This document shows positions 23,607 to 32,647 of a DNA stretch of 64,000 nt, piece by piece. Made by a program: the position numbers and the translations under genes. Numbering within the stretch: position 1 is the stretch's first letter; every line of letters starts with the position of its first letter. The notes below the pieces were generated by a model. The model did not search any database. It saw nothing but the letters and a program-made list of their open reading frames with translations, and had not been told where the DNA came from. Source of the stretch: Priestia megaterium NBRC 15308 = ATCC 14581 (lineage in GTDB: Bacteria > Bacillota > Bacilli > Bacillales > Bacillaceae_H); contig NZ_CP009920.1 of the NCBI RefSeq assembly GCF_000832985.1, positions 3,094,501 through 3,158,500 on the forward strand, read 5' to 3'.

Positions 23607-23948
23607 TTACGATTCCTCTCTTTCTGTTTCTTCAGTAGAAATCAACTTCAAACCAACGATTCCAAAGATCATTAATCCTAAAAATAAAATCTTTCCAATA
23701 TTTGCTCCTTCGTCTAAAACGGTCATTCCAAGTATCGCTGTGCCAGCAGCTCCTATACCAGTGAATACTGCGTAAGCTGTTCCGACAGCAATTTTTTTTA
23801 AGGCATTTGAAAAGAAATAAAAGCTGATCACAATTGTGACGATTGTAATGATTGTTGGAGTTATTTCAGTAAATCCGTGTGAATATTTTAAGCCGATTGC
23901 CCATACAATCTCGAGCAAACCAGCGAGAATAAGGTAAATCCAAGCCAT
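23607..23948 (-). CDS. SMR family transporter subunit 1 (YkkC/SugE-like)
   Basis: The protein has 113 residues from ATG 23948, behind AAGGAGG. It has four helices and a strong likeness to the SugE/Gdx guanidine exporter group: GLLEIVWAIGLKYSHGF, with Glu13, Trp16, Ser42 and Tyr59. Position 62 is Phe (AYAVFTGIG), as in YkkC. The missing Trp is carried by the neighbouring subunit, so the two chains look complementary. Unlike B. subtilis ykkCD, no guanidine riboswitch precedes it; a TetR gene does. Guanidine export is an inference from residue pattern. Confidence 0.87.
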   Translation of the reverse strand: MAWIYLILAGLLEIVWAIGLKYSHGFTEITPTIITIVTIVISFYFFSNALKKIAVGTAYAVFTGIGAAGTAILGMTVLDEGANIGKILFLGLMIFGIVGLKLISTEETEREES

Positions 23949-23989
23949 TCTAATTCCTCCTTGCATAAAATAAGCCCTTTTTATAGGGC

Positions 23990-24580
23990 CTATTTAGCAC
24001 GTATGCCTTCCCAAAATATCGTCCAAGCATCGTGAATTTTTTGGTCATAATACTCCGGTTCATAATAAAAGCGCTGGATGAACAGTCCGTCGGTTAAACA
24101 ATAAAAGCTATTGATATACAAATCAATCGGACGTTCAATTATTTCGCCTTCAGCCATTCCCTGTGTAAAAATAGCATGCAGAATTTGATCAGACAATCGT
24201 TCGCTTCTTAAGAAAATAGCTTTTACTTCCGACTGTAAATGTTCAGGTGGAAACAAAATAAGACGACGGTACATCTGGCCGAAAGAATCTTTTTCAATCA
24301 TCGTGCAGAAATCTACAATAAAGCAGTGAAGCTGTTCTTTAGCAGACTTTGTTTTATGCTGTTCGTATATAACAGATAACTTTGTTAGGAATAAATTCAT
24401 TAAATCATGCACGGTTAGTAAAAATAAGTCGTCTTTGTTCTTAAAATGAGCGTACAGGGAAGGTTTTTTTATGCCTACTTTTGATGAGATATCAGCAAGC
24501 GATGTTTCTGTATAGCCTTTTTCTCCAAAGAGCTCCATTGCTGCAGCTCTAATTTTTTCTACAGTTGATAATTCACTCAA
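23990..24580 (-). CDS. TetR/AcrR family repressor of the SMR pair
   Basis: This 196-residue protein starts at TTG 24580, behind GGAGGAG. The N-terminal helix-turn-helix is typical of TetR: IRAAAMELFGEKGYTETSLADISSKVGIKKPSLYAHFKNKDDLF. The C-terminal ligand domain has no assignable pocket. It lies 41 bp upstream of the SMR genes on the same strand and just downstream of a TetR-type inverted repeat. Auto-repression and repression of the exporter by unbound TetR are the expected logic. Confidence 0.92.
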   Translation of the reverse strand: MSELSTVEKIRAAAMELFGEKGYTETSLADISSKVGIKKPSLYAHFKNKDDLFLLTVHDLMNLFLTKLSVIYEQHKTKSAKEQLHCFIVDFCTMIEKDSFGQMYRRLILFPPEHLQSEVKAIFLRSERLSDQILHAIFTQGMAEGEIIERPIDLYINSFYCLTDGLFIQRFYYEPEYYDQKIHDAWTIFWEGIRAK

Positions 24581-24602
24581 GAAAAGCTCCTCCTCAATCT
24601 AA

Positions 24603-24616
24603 CTAACGGTCGTTAG
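24603..24616 (-). promoter_or_regulatory. Probable TetR operator
   Basis: CTAACG-GT-CGTTAG is an inverted repeat 22 bases before the TTG start of the TetR gene. Confidence 0.6.
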
Positions 24617-24632
24617 GTAAAAGATATCAAAT

Positions 24633-24666
24633 ATAAAAAAAAGAAGCAAGGGAATCGCTTCTTTTT
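24633..24666 (-). terminator. Intrinsic terminator
   Basis: On the minus strand, AAGAAGC and GCTTCTT flank GATTCCCTT and are followed by a run of T. It ends the membrane-protein gene at 24665. Confidence 0.75.
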
Positions 24667-25318
24667 AATGTATTTTCACTAAATGACGCTGAGTTAAAAA
24701 TAAAGAGAAGATAAACATAAGCTCAAACGTATTTGTTACAGCTGTGCTTGGTATAGGAATTGACACGGCACTTCCTACAATCATCACGGCTACTCCAATC
24801 ATCATACTGCTCCATCGCGTCTTGCGAAATAAGGAAATTCCCACAAAAAGCAAAATAATCGCCACAATGAGAACCATAAGAGGGGGAGCGGATGATCCTA
24901 CTAATGTATAGCGAACAATGCCATATTCACGTACTACTTCGATACGCTGGCTAATCGTCTCGAATATTTCATAGCTAATTAAGGCAAACGTAGTTAGCAA
25001 AAAAAGAATGCCGGCAACAGGTTTTTTAGTCCATGTAATCGTCGAATATTTCGCTACGCCATACGCAAAGAGCACCAAAGTAGGGGTAAATAAAGCGTGA
25101 AACCAAAAGCGAAGCATGCTGAGTGAACGTAAAGTATCCCCTTCACCGATAAATGAACCGATCCCAATCATTATATTATCGTAAATTAGTCCAGCTATTA
25201 CTAAAGGAAGAAAAAGCATGTAAAACGGCGAAGTGTTTTTTCGCACTACATATATGCTAAAGAAAAACAGGACAATATAGCAAAAAGAAAATAGAAAATA
25301 AAGGGTTGTATCAACCAT
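24665..25318 (-). CDS. Seven-helix membrane protein of unknown function
   Basis: The protein has 217 residues from ATG 25318, which follows AAAGGAGG; a longer frame from 25372 lacks a site. It is almost wholly hydrophobic, with about seven predicted membrane segments joined by short loops. It includes RFWFHALFTPTLVLFAYGVAKYSTI and a C-terminal FSLFLTQRHLVKIH. No motif is recognised. The strand and spacing separate it from the TetR/SMR operon, which lies downstream of its terminator. It could be a sensor-like or lipid-active membrane protein, but nothing in the sequence decides this. Confidence 0.6.
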   Translation of the reverse strand: MVDTTLYFLFSFCYIVLFFFSIYVVRKNTSPFYMLFLPLVIAGLIYDNIMIGIGSFIGEGDTLRSLSMLRFWFHALFTPTLVLFAYGVAKYSTITWTKKPVAGILFLLTTFALISYEIFETISQRIEVVREYGIVRYTLVGSSAPPLMVLIVAIILLFVGISLFRKTRWSSMMIGVAVMIVGSAVSIPIPSTAVTNTFELMFIFSLFLTQRHLVKIH

Positions 25319-26143
25319 TGTTTTCCTCCTTTTGATGATACTTCTTCTTTTTATGATAACATCATATGCCAAAAAAGTGAGAAATCATGCATTTTTCTAG
25401 GCAATCTTAACGGACAAAAGCTGCCTTTATCGGTAGAAAGATTCAGAAAATATTGAAATAAAAATAGGAAAAGAGGCCATAGTCAAGAGATTTAGATTTA
25501 CTGAATTGATTATTAAATAAAGGAAATCTATAAAATAACAACAAAAGAACTAGGAACACATGGAGTCTAAATGCTTATATAATTAGAAAAAAATATTTAA
25601 TGTCCTTTCTATTTAAGTAAGTTAAATGTAAGCAGAAAATGATAAATAAATGTATTTTTCTTACTTTTATATCTATCTATCATCCTTACAAGTACGGTTG
25701 TTAGACAAATTCAATTGGTATATCCATAAAAAGGAATTAATGGGATAAAATATTTTTTATCCCGCCTTTATATTACAAAACGTTTTCTAAAGTTAAGAAA
25801 TTTTTAATTACGTAATATTTCCGTGTGTTAATTGTAAGAGTGATGTATAAAATATTCCTGTTGTTATGGTAAAAAAAGGTATCGATGGGATTTTTCTAGG
25901 TAAATAAACTTTAGACCTATTGTGTAAATTTTAAATAAAACGATGAGTTTTTAATTCTGTAAATAGACAATCGGAATTGTAAGAATATATAACATTTGAG
26001 CTATTGACCACTAATGAGCGCAGATGATAGTTTTAGAGCTGTTGAAATTGGTACTCGAGTCCATTTTTCAAAGCAGGTGTTTTAGCAGCATGCTAGCGCT
26101 GTTAATTGATTAGCTCCCATACATATATAAAGGGAGTGAAACT
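25319..26143. other. 825 bp AT-rich gap upstream of the cap operon
   Basis: There is no convincing gene. It holds a perfect hairpin GGGATAAAA-TATT-TTTTATCCC (25742-25763) and long A/T-rich stretches. It must contain the cap promoter. A gap this long before a capsule operon would leave room for several regulator sites, but none is recognised. Confidence 0.5.
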
Positions 26144-26230
26144 ATGAAATCGTATATCTATCATTATGAATCAAAAGCATTCATAACGTATCCAACAGGA
26201 GAAGTTTGGAAGGAGAAGAATGAAACATGA
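26144..26230 (+). CDS. Small ORF coupled to capB
   Basis: The 28-codon frame MKSYIYHYESKAFITYPTGE... runs to a TGA that overlaps the capB start (ATGA, 26227-26230). An AAAGGGAG site lies seven bases before its ATG. The ribosome site, spacing and stop-start overlap favour real translation and coupling to capB. The peptide has no recognised family. It is rich in Tyr, Lys and Glu and has no membrane helix. Confidence 0.5.
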   Translation: MKSYIYHYESKAFITYPTGEVWKEKNET

Positions 26231-27408
26231 TCTTAATTATCCTATGCTGCCTATTTTTAGTAGGGTATGGCGTTTGGGAGTATCGCAGACATTTACGCAA
26301 GCTGCATTCAATTCCTGTACGAGTGAATGTTAATGGTATTCGCGGAAAATCCACCGTTACACGATTGATTACAGGTATTGTAAAAGAAGCAGGTTACAAA
26401 ACAGTAGGAAAAACGACAGGAACACAAGCGCGTATGATCTACTGGCATACAAGTGAAGAAGAACCAATTATTCGTCGTAAAGAAGGTCCGAACATTGGAG
26501 AACAGCGACGAGTAGTAAATGAAGTTGCCGATATTGGCGCGGAAGCTCTTATTTGTGAATGTATGGCTGTACAGCCTGATTATCAAATCACATTCCAAAA
26601 TCAGCTGATTCAAGCCAAGGTAGGCGTTATTGTAAACGTACTAGAAGATCACATGGATGTAATGGGTCCAACTCTAGATGAAGTTGCTCAAGCGTTCACT
26701 GCTACTATTCCTTACGATGGCCACCTTGTTACAATTGAAGGTCCATATTTGGAATACTATAAAAAAATAGCCGCAGAGCGCAATACAAAAGTTATTGTAG
26801 CTGACAATGATAAAGTATCTGAAGCGTATTTACGTGAATTTGATTATATGGTTTTCCCTGATAATGCTTCCATCGGTTTAGCAGTAGCAGAAGCACTTGG
26901 TATCGATGCTGAAACAGCGATGAGAGGAATGTTAAATGCTCAGCCTGACCCAGGAGCTATGAGAATTACAACGTTTGGCGATGAAAAAAATCCAGCCTTT
27001 TTAGTGAATGGGTTTGCTGCCAACGACGCTTCTTCCACGCTTCGTATTTGGGAACGTGTAGATTCAATGAACTATAGTGAAAAGCTTCCTATTGTCATTA
27101 TGAACTGCCGTCCGGACCGTGTAGATCGCACGGAGCAATTTGCTGAAGATGTAATGCCATACATTGAAGCGGACGTAATGATTGCAATTGGTCAGACGAC
27201 CTCACCAATCGCTGCAGCATATCAAAGAGGCGAATTGCCAACAAAAGAATTCTGGGATATGGAAGGCGCTTCTACAGAAGAAATTTTAGAGCGCATGAAG
27301 CCTTATTTAAAAGATCGTATCGTATACGGTGTCGGAAATATCCACGGTTCAGCCGAGCCGCTTGTTGAAGCTATTATTGAAATGAAAAAGATGAGAAAAG
27401 CAGTTTAA
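26227..27408 (+). CDS. capB: Poly-gamma-glutamate synthase subunit CapB/PgsB
   Basis: This 393-residue ligase of the polyglutamate synthase complex starts with an N-terminal membrane anchor (MILIILCCLFLVGYGVW). It then has the Mur-ligase-type ATP-binding loop VNGIRGKSTVTRLI, GKTTGTQAR and VLEDHMDVMGPT. The length equals that of B. anthracis CapB and B. subtilis PgsB. It activates glutamate with ATP and extends gamma-linked chains at the membrane together with CapC. It is the first main gene of capBCADE. Confidence 0.96.
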   Translation: MILIILCCLFLVGYGVWEYRRHLRKLHSIPVRVNVNGIRGKSTVTRLITGIVKEAGYKTVGKTTGTQARMIYWHTSEEEPIIRRKEGPNIGEQRRVVNEVADIGAEALICECMAVQPDYQITFQNQLIQAKVGVIVNVLEDHMDVMGPTLDEVAQAFTATIPYDGHLVTIEGPYLEYYKKIAAERNTKVIVADNDKVSEAYLREFDYMVFPDNASIGLAVAEALGIDAETAMRGMLNAQPDPGAMRITTFGDEKNPAFLVNGFAANDASSTLRIWERVDSMNYSEKLPIVIMNCRPDRVDRTEQFAEDVMPYIEADVMIAIGQTTSPIAAAYQRGELPTKEFWDMEGASTEEILERMKPYLKDRIVYGVGNIHGSAEPLVEAIIEMKKMRKAV

Positions 27409-27424
27409 TCTAGGAGGCCATTTC

Positions 27425-27874
27425 ATGTTCGGATCAGATTTATATATCGCCCTTGTGTTAGGGGTTACACTAAGCTTAATTTTTACAGAAAAAACGGGCG
27501 TATTGCCAGCCGGTCTTATCGTACCGGGGTATTTAGCTCTTGTATTTGATCAGCCAATTACCATTTTAATGATTTTCTTAATTAGTATTTTAACGTATGT
27601 TATCGTCGTATACGGAATCTCAAAAGTAGTTATTTTATATGGACGTCGCAAATTTACAGCGATGTTAATTACGGGTATTGTGATTAAAGTTGCATTTGAT
27701 TATTTCTTCCCGATCTTGCCGTTTGAAGTGTTTGAATTACGCGGAATTGGTATCATTGTACCGGGCTTAATTGCAAATACAATGCAAAAGCAAGGTCTTC
27801 CTTTAACAGTTGGAACAACGGTTTTATTAAGTGGTGTAACATTTGGAATTATGCAAGTTTATTATTTATTTTAA
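27425..27874 (+). CDS. capC: Poly-gamma-glutamate synthase subunit CapC/PgsC
   Basis: This 149-residue integral membrane protein has about five hydrophobic segments and matches PgsC/CapC in size (149) and sequence pattern (EKTGVLPAGLIVPGYLAL; FELRGIGIIVPGLIANTMQKQG). It is the membrane partner of CapB and together they make the synthase core. An AGGAGG site lies eight bases before the ATG, 16 bp after capB. Confidence 0.96.
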   Translation: MFGSDLYIALVLGVTLSLIFTEKTGVLPAGLIVPGYLALVFDQPITILMIFLISILTYVIVVYGISKVVILYGRRKFTAMLITGIVIKVAFDYFFPILPFEVFELRGIGIIVPGLIANTMQKQGLPLTVGTTVLLSGVTFGIMQVYYLF

Positions 27875-27914
27875 TACACAAACAAACCGCAGCTGGTAAA
27901 GGAAGGTGAAAGCG

Positions 27915-29111
27915 TTGAAAGAGAAAAAATTAAACTTTCAAGAAAAAGTATTGATGTTTATAAAGAAAACAAAGCCTACAACGGGCAAGCAAGCTCTTAT
28001 CTTAACGCCAATTTTAATCGTAATTTTAGCTCTTTCAGGATGGATGGAGCGTTCGGATGCTCTTGAAAACCCTGAGACGGCTAATCCAGAGGCCAATAAT
28101 GATTTAACGATGACTATGGTCGGAGACATTATGATGGGTCGCCATGTAAGAGAAGTAACTGAACGCTACGGAGAAGATTTTGTATTCCGCAACGTGGAGC
28201 CGTTCTTTAAAAATTCGGATTACGTAAGCGGAAACTACGAAACACCGATTTTAACAAATGACGTAGATTCATATAAAGCAATGGAAAAAGGTATTCATTT
28301 ATATAGTAAGCCTGCTGATCTAGCGACTGTTAAAAATGCAGGTTTCGACGTATTAAACTTAGCGAACAACCATTCAATGGATTACAGTGCAAAAGGGTTA
28401 GAAGATACGATCTCTACTTTTGAAGCAAACAAATTAGATTTTGTTGGTGCTGGCCGTAACTCTGAAGAAGCAAAGCATATTTCGTATAAAGATGCTGACG
28501 GTATTCGCATTGCAACCGTAGGTTTTACGGATGTACATTCAGACGGAATGTCGGCTGGAAAAAATAACCCGGGTATTTTAAAAGCAGATCCGGATCTTAT
28601 TTTCAGCACGATTCAGCAAGCGAAAGCAAATGCTGATTTAGTTGTAGTAAATGCCCACTGGGGTGAAGAATATGATGCACAGCCAAGTCCTCGTCAAGAA
28701 GGACTAGCAAAAGCGATGGTAGACGCTGGTGCGGACATTATCATTGGTCACCACCCGCACGTTCTACAGTCATATGACGTATATAAAGGTTCGGTTATCT
28801 TCTATAGCTTAGGAAACTTTATTTTTGACCAAGGGTGGTCAAGTACAAAAAATACAGCGATGGTTCAGTATCATTTAAACAAGCAGGGCCAAGCTAAAAT
28901 TGATGTTATTCCAATGGTTATTAAAGCAGGTACACCAACTCCAACAGATAACCCTTGGCGCATGAAGCGTATTTATAACGATTTAAACAAGTTTTCTTCA
29001 AACCCTGAACTGTTAGAAAAAGAACGAAACAAGTTTGAATTAAACTTAGATCATTCTCGCATTATAAAACATGCAGAGGAGCGCAAAAAGAACGAAGCGC
29101 AAGCTAACTAA
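27915..29111 (+). CDS. capA: Poly-gamma-glutamate export/assembly protein CapA/PgsA
   Basis: The protein has about 398 residues. TTG 27915 has AAAGGAAGG at proper spacing; the GTG at 27906 abuts it. One N-terminal membrane helix (ALILTPILIVILALSGW) is followed by an extracellular metallophosphatase-like PGA_cap domain. Domain motifs are VGDIMMGRHV, SGNYETPI, NLANNHSMDY, NAHWGEEYDA and IIGHHPHVLQ. It is needed for chain elongation or export in known systems. Third gene of the operon. Confidence 0.95.
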   Translation: MKEKKLNFQEKVLMFIKKTKPTTGKQALILTPILIVILALSGWMERSDALENPETANPEANNDLTMTMVGDIMMGRHVREVTERYGEDFVFRNVEPFFKNSDYVSGNYETPILTNDVDSYKAMEKGIHLYSKPADLATVKNAGFDVLNLANNHSMDYSAKGLEDTISTFEANKLDFVGAGRNSEEAKHISYKDADGIRIATVGFTDVHSDGMSAGKNNPGILKADPDLIFSTIQQAKANADLVVVNAHWGEEYDAQPSPRQEGLAKAMVDAGADIIIGHHPHVLQSYDVYKGSVIFYSLGNFIFDQGWSSTKNTAMVQYHLNKQGQAKIDVIPMVIKAGTPTPTDNPWRMKRIYNDLNKFSSNPELLEKERNKFELNLDHSRIIKHAEERKKNEAQAN

Positions 29112-29140
29112 TAGCCCGTCATACACAGAGGAGGTAAAAG

Positions 29141-30703
29141 ATGATAAATAAACGTAATACGATTATTGTTTCCATTGTCATCTTTTCACTCATAGTAGGT
29201 GTATGTGTTTATCAATTTATGTTTCCAAAACAAGAATATGCAGTAAGTACTTCAGATCCTCGCGCCACAAAAGTAGGTATGGAAATTCTTAAACAAGGCG
29301 GTACAGCAGTTGACGCAGCTATTGCCATTTCCTACACGCTTGGTGTTGTGGAACCGTACGGATCAGGACTTGGGGGAGGCGGCGGAATGCTGATTGATCC
29401 AGCAGATGCCTCTCCAACATTTATTGACTACCGAGAAATTGCACCTAAGAATGATAAAGAAGATGAGATTGGCGTACCAGGGTTCGTTGCTGGTATGGAT
29501 TATATTCAGCACCACTACGGATCTATGTCGATGAGCAAACTAATCGACCCGGCCATTAACTATGCTGAGAATGGGTATAAAGTGGACAAAGATTTGCACG
29601 ATAGGCTGGTTTCATACAAAGGTAATGTGAATGAAGATGAAATTCCTAGCTTTTATCCAGATAAGGACGCTATCAACACAGGTGAAATTGTGAAACAGCA
29701 TGAATTAGCGAACACGCTGCAAAAGATTAAGGAAGAAGGGCCAAATGCTTTTTATAGAGGGAAAATTGCAGACGATATTACAGAAGAAACAAAAGTAAGT
29801 CACAAAGACTTGCGAAAGTATGCGCCTGTTGAACGGAAACCTCTATCGACGAATTATAAAGGTCATCAAATTATTTCAGCACCTCCTCCTTTTGCTGGTG
29901 CTACGCTTATTCAAATGTTAAAAATGACGGATCAAGAAGATATTTGGAAGCTGAAGGAATCGCATCCTAGTCTTTATTATCATTTTCTTGGTCAAATTTC
30001 AAAAGTAGCTTATCAAGACCGCTTGAAAAAAATTGCTGATCCCGCTTTTATAAAAGAAACGCCAAATGATTGGATCGACGACCATTACGTGCATTTACTT
30101 CGTAATAAATTAAATAATACTGAAACAGATCATACCAAAGTAAGCGACGTCGAAGAACATGAAAGTACCACTCATTTTGTTGTCATGGACGGTGAAGGAA
30201 CCGTTGTATCAACAACGAATACGCTGAGTAATTTCTTCGGCAGCGGTGAATATGTAGATGGGTTCTTTTTAAATAATACGCTCAATACGTTTGGGGAAGG
30301 AATTAATAAGCGTCAACCTGGCAAGCGTCCAAGAACATTTACAGCCCCTACCATTATTCGTGAAGGTGATGAATGGGTAATGTCCATTGGCACACCGGGA
30401 GGAAATCGCATTCCTCAAGTGTTAACGCAAGTAATTGGGGATTATTTTGAAGACAAAGATTCTATTAAAAATGCAGTAGAAAACAAGCGTGTCATTTTTG
30501 ATTCTCATAAGTTTTATTCAGAAGCCAAGCTTAAACAGTCAACGAAGGATGGTTTAAAAACGTACGGCTATGACTTAAAAAACAATGATAACGCGATGTT
30601 TTACGGAGGCGTTCAAGCTCTTGTGAAAGACTTAAAGAAAAATAAGATTCAAGGTGACGCTGATCCGCGCCGCCACGGTTTATGGGAAAAAAGTACAGAC
30701 TAA
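29141..30703 (+). CDS. capD: Capsule gamma-glutamyltranspeptidase CapD
   Basis: This 520-residue gamma-glutamyltranspeptidase-fold protein has an N-terminal membrane/signal segment. The GGT motifs are AVDAAIAISYTLGVVEPYGSG, GLGGGGGML and the autocleavage site EHESTTHFVV near residue 345. There the second Thr would become the nucleophile of the small subunit. In B. anthracis, CapD cuts polyglutamate and links it to peptidoglycan; its B. subtilis relatives release it. Position and sequence favour the CapD type and so an anchored capsule. Both subunit halves are intact. Confidence 0.92.
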   Translation: MINKRNTIIVSIVIFSLIVGVCVYQFMFPKQEYAVSTSDPRATKVGMEILKQGGTAVDAAIAISYTLGVVEPYGSGLGGGGGMLIDPADASPTFIDYREIAPKNDKEDEIGVPGFVAGMDYIQHHYGSMSMSKLIDPAINYAENGYKVDKDLHDRLVSYKGNVNEDEIPSFYPDKDAINTGEIVKQHELANTLQKIKEEGPNAFYRGKIADDITEETKVSHKDLRKYAPVERKPLSTNYKGHQIISAPPPFAGATLIQMLKMTDQEDIWKLKESHPSLYYHFLGQISKVAYQDRLKKIADPAFIKETPNDWIDDHYVHLLRNKLNNTETDHTKVSDVEEHESTTHFVVMDGEGTVVSTTNTLSNFFGSGEYVDGFFLNNTLNTFGEGINKRQPGKRPRTFTAPTIIREGDEWVMSIGTPGGNRIPQVLTQVIGDYFEDKDSIKNAVENKRVIFDSHKFYSEAKLKQSTKDGLKTYGYDLKNNDNAMFYGGVQALVKDLKKNKIQGDADPRRHGLWEKSTD

Positions 30704-30723
30704 CTTAATTGGAGGAATAGAAA

Positions 30724-30927
30724 ATGATCGCAAAACGTATCGTAGGGATTGTAGGACCAATTGCTATTGTAGCAGGAGTAGTAGCAGGACTTGGAGCTTT
30801 GAAACATCCGGCTACTCTTTCAACAGATGAACAGCAAAAAATTGAAAATAACGTAAAAATGATTGAACAAACAAAATCAGCTGCTGCAGATGCAGTAAAT
30901 GATGCTGCGGCAGCAGCTGGAAAATAA
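30724..30927 (+). CDS. capE: CapE/PgsE-like small capsule protein
   Basis: The protein has 67 residues: a membrane helix (VGIVGPIAIVAGVVAGLGAL) and an alanine-rich charged C-terminal helix (KSAAADAVNDAAAAAGK). CapE and PgsE are short, poorly conserved proteins in this position and are needed for polymer production. It has a GGAGG site, is 20 bp after capD and is followed by a strong terminator. Confidence 0.82.
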   Translation: MIAKRIVGIVGPIAIVAGVVAGLGALKHPATLSTDEQQKIENNVKMIEQTKSAAADAVNDAAAAAGK

Positions 30928-30933
30928 ATAACA

Positions 30934-30965
30934 AAAAGGCATCGTCCTAGACGATGTCTTTTTTG
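30934..30965 (+). terminator. Terminator of capBCADE
   Basis: AAAGGCATCGTC and ACGATGTCTTT flank CTAG, followed by T-rich sequence. Confidence 0.85.
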
Positions 30966-31040
30966 TGTTCAATGTAATGTATGGATAAAAATGAAAGCGC
31001 TTCACAAAATATACAGATGAGTAAAAATGGAGGGTAATAT

Positions 31041-32603
31041 GTGAATAAAAAATTACTGTTGTTTAATATTATTGCTTTTTTATTATTAATTTGCGTTATA
31101 GCCGCTTTTTTTATGACTCAATCGAGTACAGATCTTAGTCCTGAAAAGCTGCTTAAAAAAAATAATGATCATTCTTATGGTGTGAGCTCTTCTAATTCTC
31201 TGGCAGCAAATGTAGGGATGGACGTATTAAAAGAAGGCGGGAATGCAGTAGATGCGGCCATTGCTATTTCGTATGCCCTTAACGTAGTCGAACCTTTTGG
31301 ATCTGGAATTGGCGGAGGTGGAGGTATGCTGATTGCCAAAAAAGATCAGCCTGCTACTTTTATCGATTACCGGGAAACCGCTCCAACTTCTATGAGTGGT
31401 AAAAACGGGGTGCCGGGATTTGTCGCTGGTATGGAATATATTCAGCAGAAGTATGGTACAAAATCAATGAGTGATTTGATTCAGCCGGCTGTTGAATACG
31501 CTGAAAAAGGGTTTGAAGTAGACTCTCTTTTATCGTCTCGATTGTATTACTCTAGAGGAAGGATGGATGTAGACGATCTATCTGCTTTTTATCCAAAGGG
31601 AGAAGCAATCGAAGAAGGAGAAACTCTGTCGCAGCCCGTGTTAGCTAAAACACTAATCAAGATTCAGCGAGAAGGCGCGTCTGCATTTTATAAAGGAGAT
31701 GTGGCACAAGATCTTGCTGATGCAACGCCTATTTCTAAAAAAGACTTATCTTCCTATCAAGTGACAGAAACCAAGCCTGTCGTTTCAACTTACAATGGAA
31801 CGGAAGTGATTTCAGCGCCTCCGCCTTTTTCCGGAATTACACTGATTCAAATGTTAAAAATGACAGAGAAAGAAAATCTTAAAACAATGCCTGACAAAGA
31901 ATATTACGAAACGATGAACAGAATTAAAAAGGCAGCTTACTCCGACCGGTTAAAACAAATCGGAGATCCAGACTTTCATAATCAAAACTCAAGTGAATTA
32001 GTCAGTGATGATTATATAACAAACTTGGTCGATCACCCGACACGTTCTTCAGGTGAAGGCGATGAAGAACACGAAAGTACAACACATTTTGTGGTTATTG
32101 ATTCAGAAGGAACCGTCGTATCTACAACTAATACGTTGAGTAACTTCTTTGGTACAGGCGAACAAGTTGACGGCTTTTTTCTTAATAACAATGCTGATAC
32201 GTTTGGAAGCAAAGAACCGAATAATCGCGAGCCGGGAAAAAGAGCAAGAACTTTTACGGCTCCAACTATTATAAGAGAAAAAAGCGAGTGGGCGATGGGA
32301 ATAGGTTCTCCGGGCGGAACGCGGATTCCTCAAATTTTAACTCAGGTACTTTCTAAAAACTTTGAAGGAAATGAATCGCTTCAAAAAGCTGTAAACGAAC
32401 CGCGCTTTATTTTTGACGATTCGACTATTTATGTAGAGCCCGATTTAAATACCAAAAATATTCCTTCTGCGTTTCGAATAGAAACAAAGGAAAGCGACGT
32501 CTTTTATGGAGGTATTCAAGCGTTAACCATTAATTTTCAAGATAAACAAATGGAAGGAGCCGGAGACCCTAGAAGAAATGGAGTTTGGAAAACAGGAGAT
32601 TAA
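31041..32603 (+). CDS. Second CapD-like gamma-glutamyltranspeptidase
   Basis: This 520-residue paralogue of the capD product starts at GTG 31041 behind GGAGGG. It has an N-terminal membrane segment, AVDAAIAISYALNVVEPFGSG, GIGGGGGML and an intact autocleavage region EHESTTHFVV. Both proteins align over their whole length, with most change in the middle (substrate side) and C-terminus. It lies beyond the capE terminator, so it is a separate unit or an attenuated extension. It may tune polymer length or release versus anchoring. Confidence 0.9.
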   Translation: MNKKLLLFNIIAFLLLICVIAAFFMTQSSTDLSPEKLLKKNNDHSYGVSSSNSLAANVGMDVLKEGGNAVDAAIAISYALNVVEPFGSGIGGGGGMLIAKKDQPATFIDYRETAPTSMSGKNGVPGFVAGMEYIQQKYGTKSMSDLIQPAVEYAEKGFEVDSLLSSRLYYSRGRMDVDDLSAFYPKGEAIEEGETLSQPVLAKTLIKIQREGASAFYKGDVAQDLADATPISKKDLSSYQVTETKPVVSTYNGTEVISAPPPFSGITLIQMLKMTEKENLKTMPDKEYYETMNRIKKAAYSDRLKQIGDPDFHNQNSSELVSDDYITNLVDHPTRSSGEGDEEHESTTHFVVIDSEGTVVSTTNTLSNFFGTGEQVDGFFLNNNADTFGSKEPNNREPGKRARTFTAPTIIREKSEWAMGIGSPGGTRIPQILTQVLSKNFEGNESLQKAVNEPRFIFDDSTIYVEPDLNTKNIPSAFRIETKESDVFYGGIQALTINFQDKQMEGAGDPRRNGVWKTGD

Positions 32604-32616
32604 CGAAGTAAAGATC

Positions 32617-32647
32617 CCTTCTCATATGCTTAGGCATAGTGAGAAGG
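32617..32647. terminator. Hairpin between convergent genes
   Basis: CCTTCTCATATGC and GCATA-G-TGAGAAGG form a long stem after the second capD gene, overlapping the 3' end of the minus-strand gene. Neither side has a strong T run, so termination is uncertain. Confidence 0.45.

Noticed and set aside
30991-31006. ATGAAAGCGCTTCACA as a catabolite-responsive element before the second capD gene
   Set aside because: It lacks one base of the cre consensus in the right half. The similar TGAAAGCGTTATACA near 56598 has the same defect. Too weak to call.
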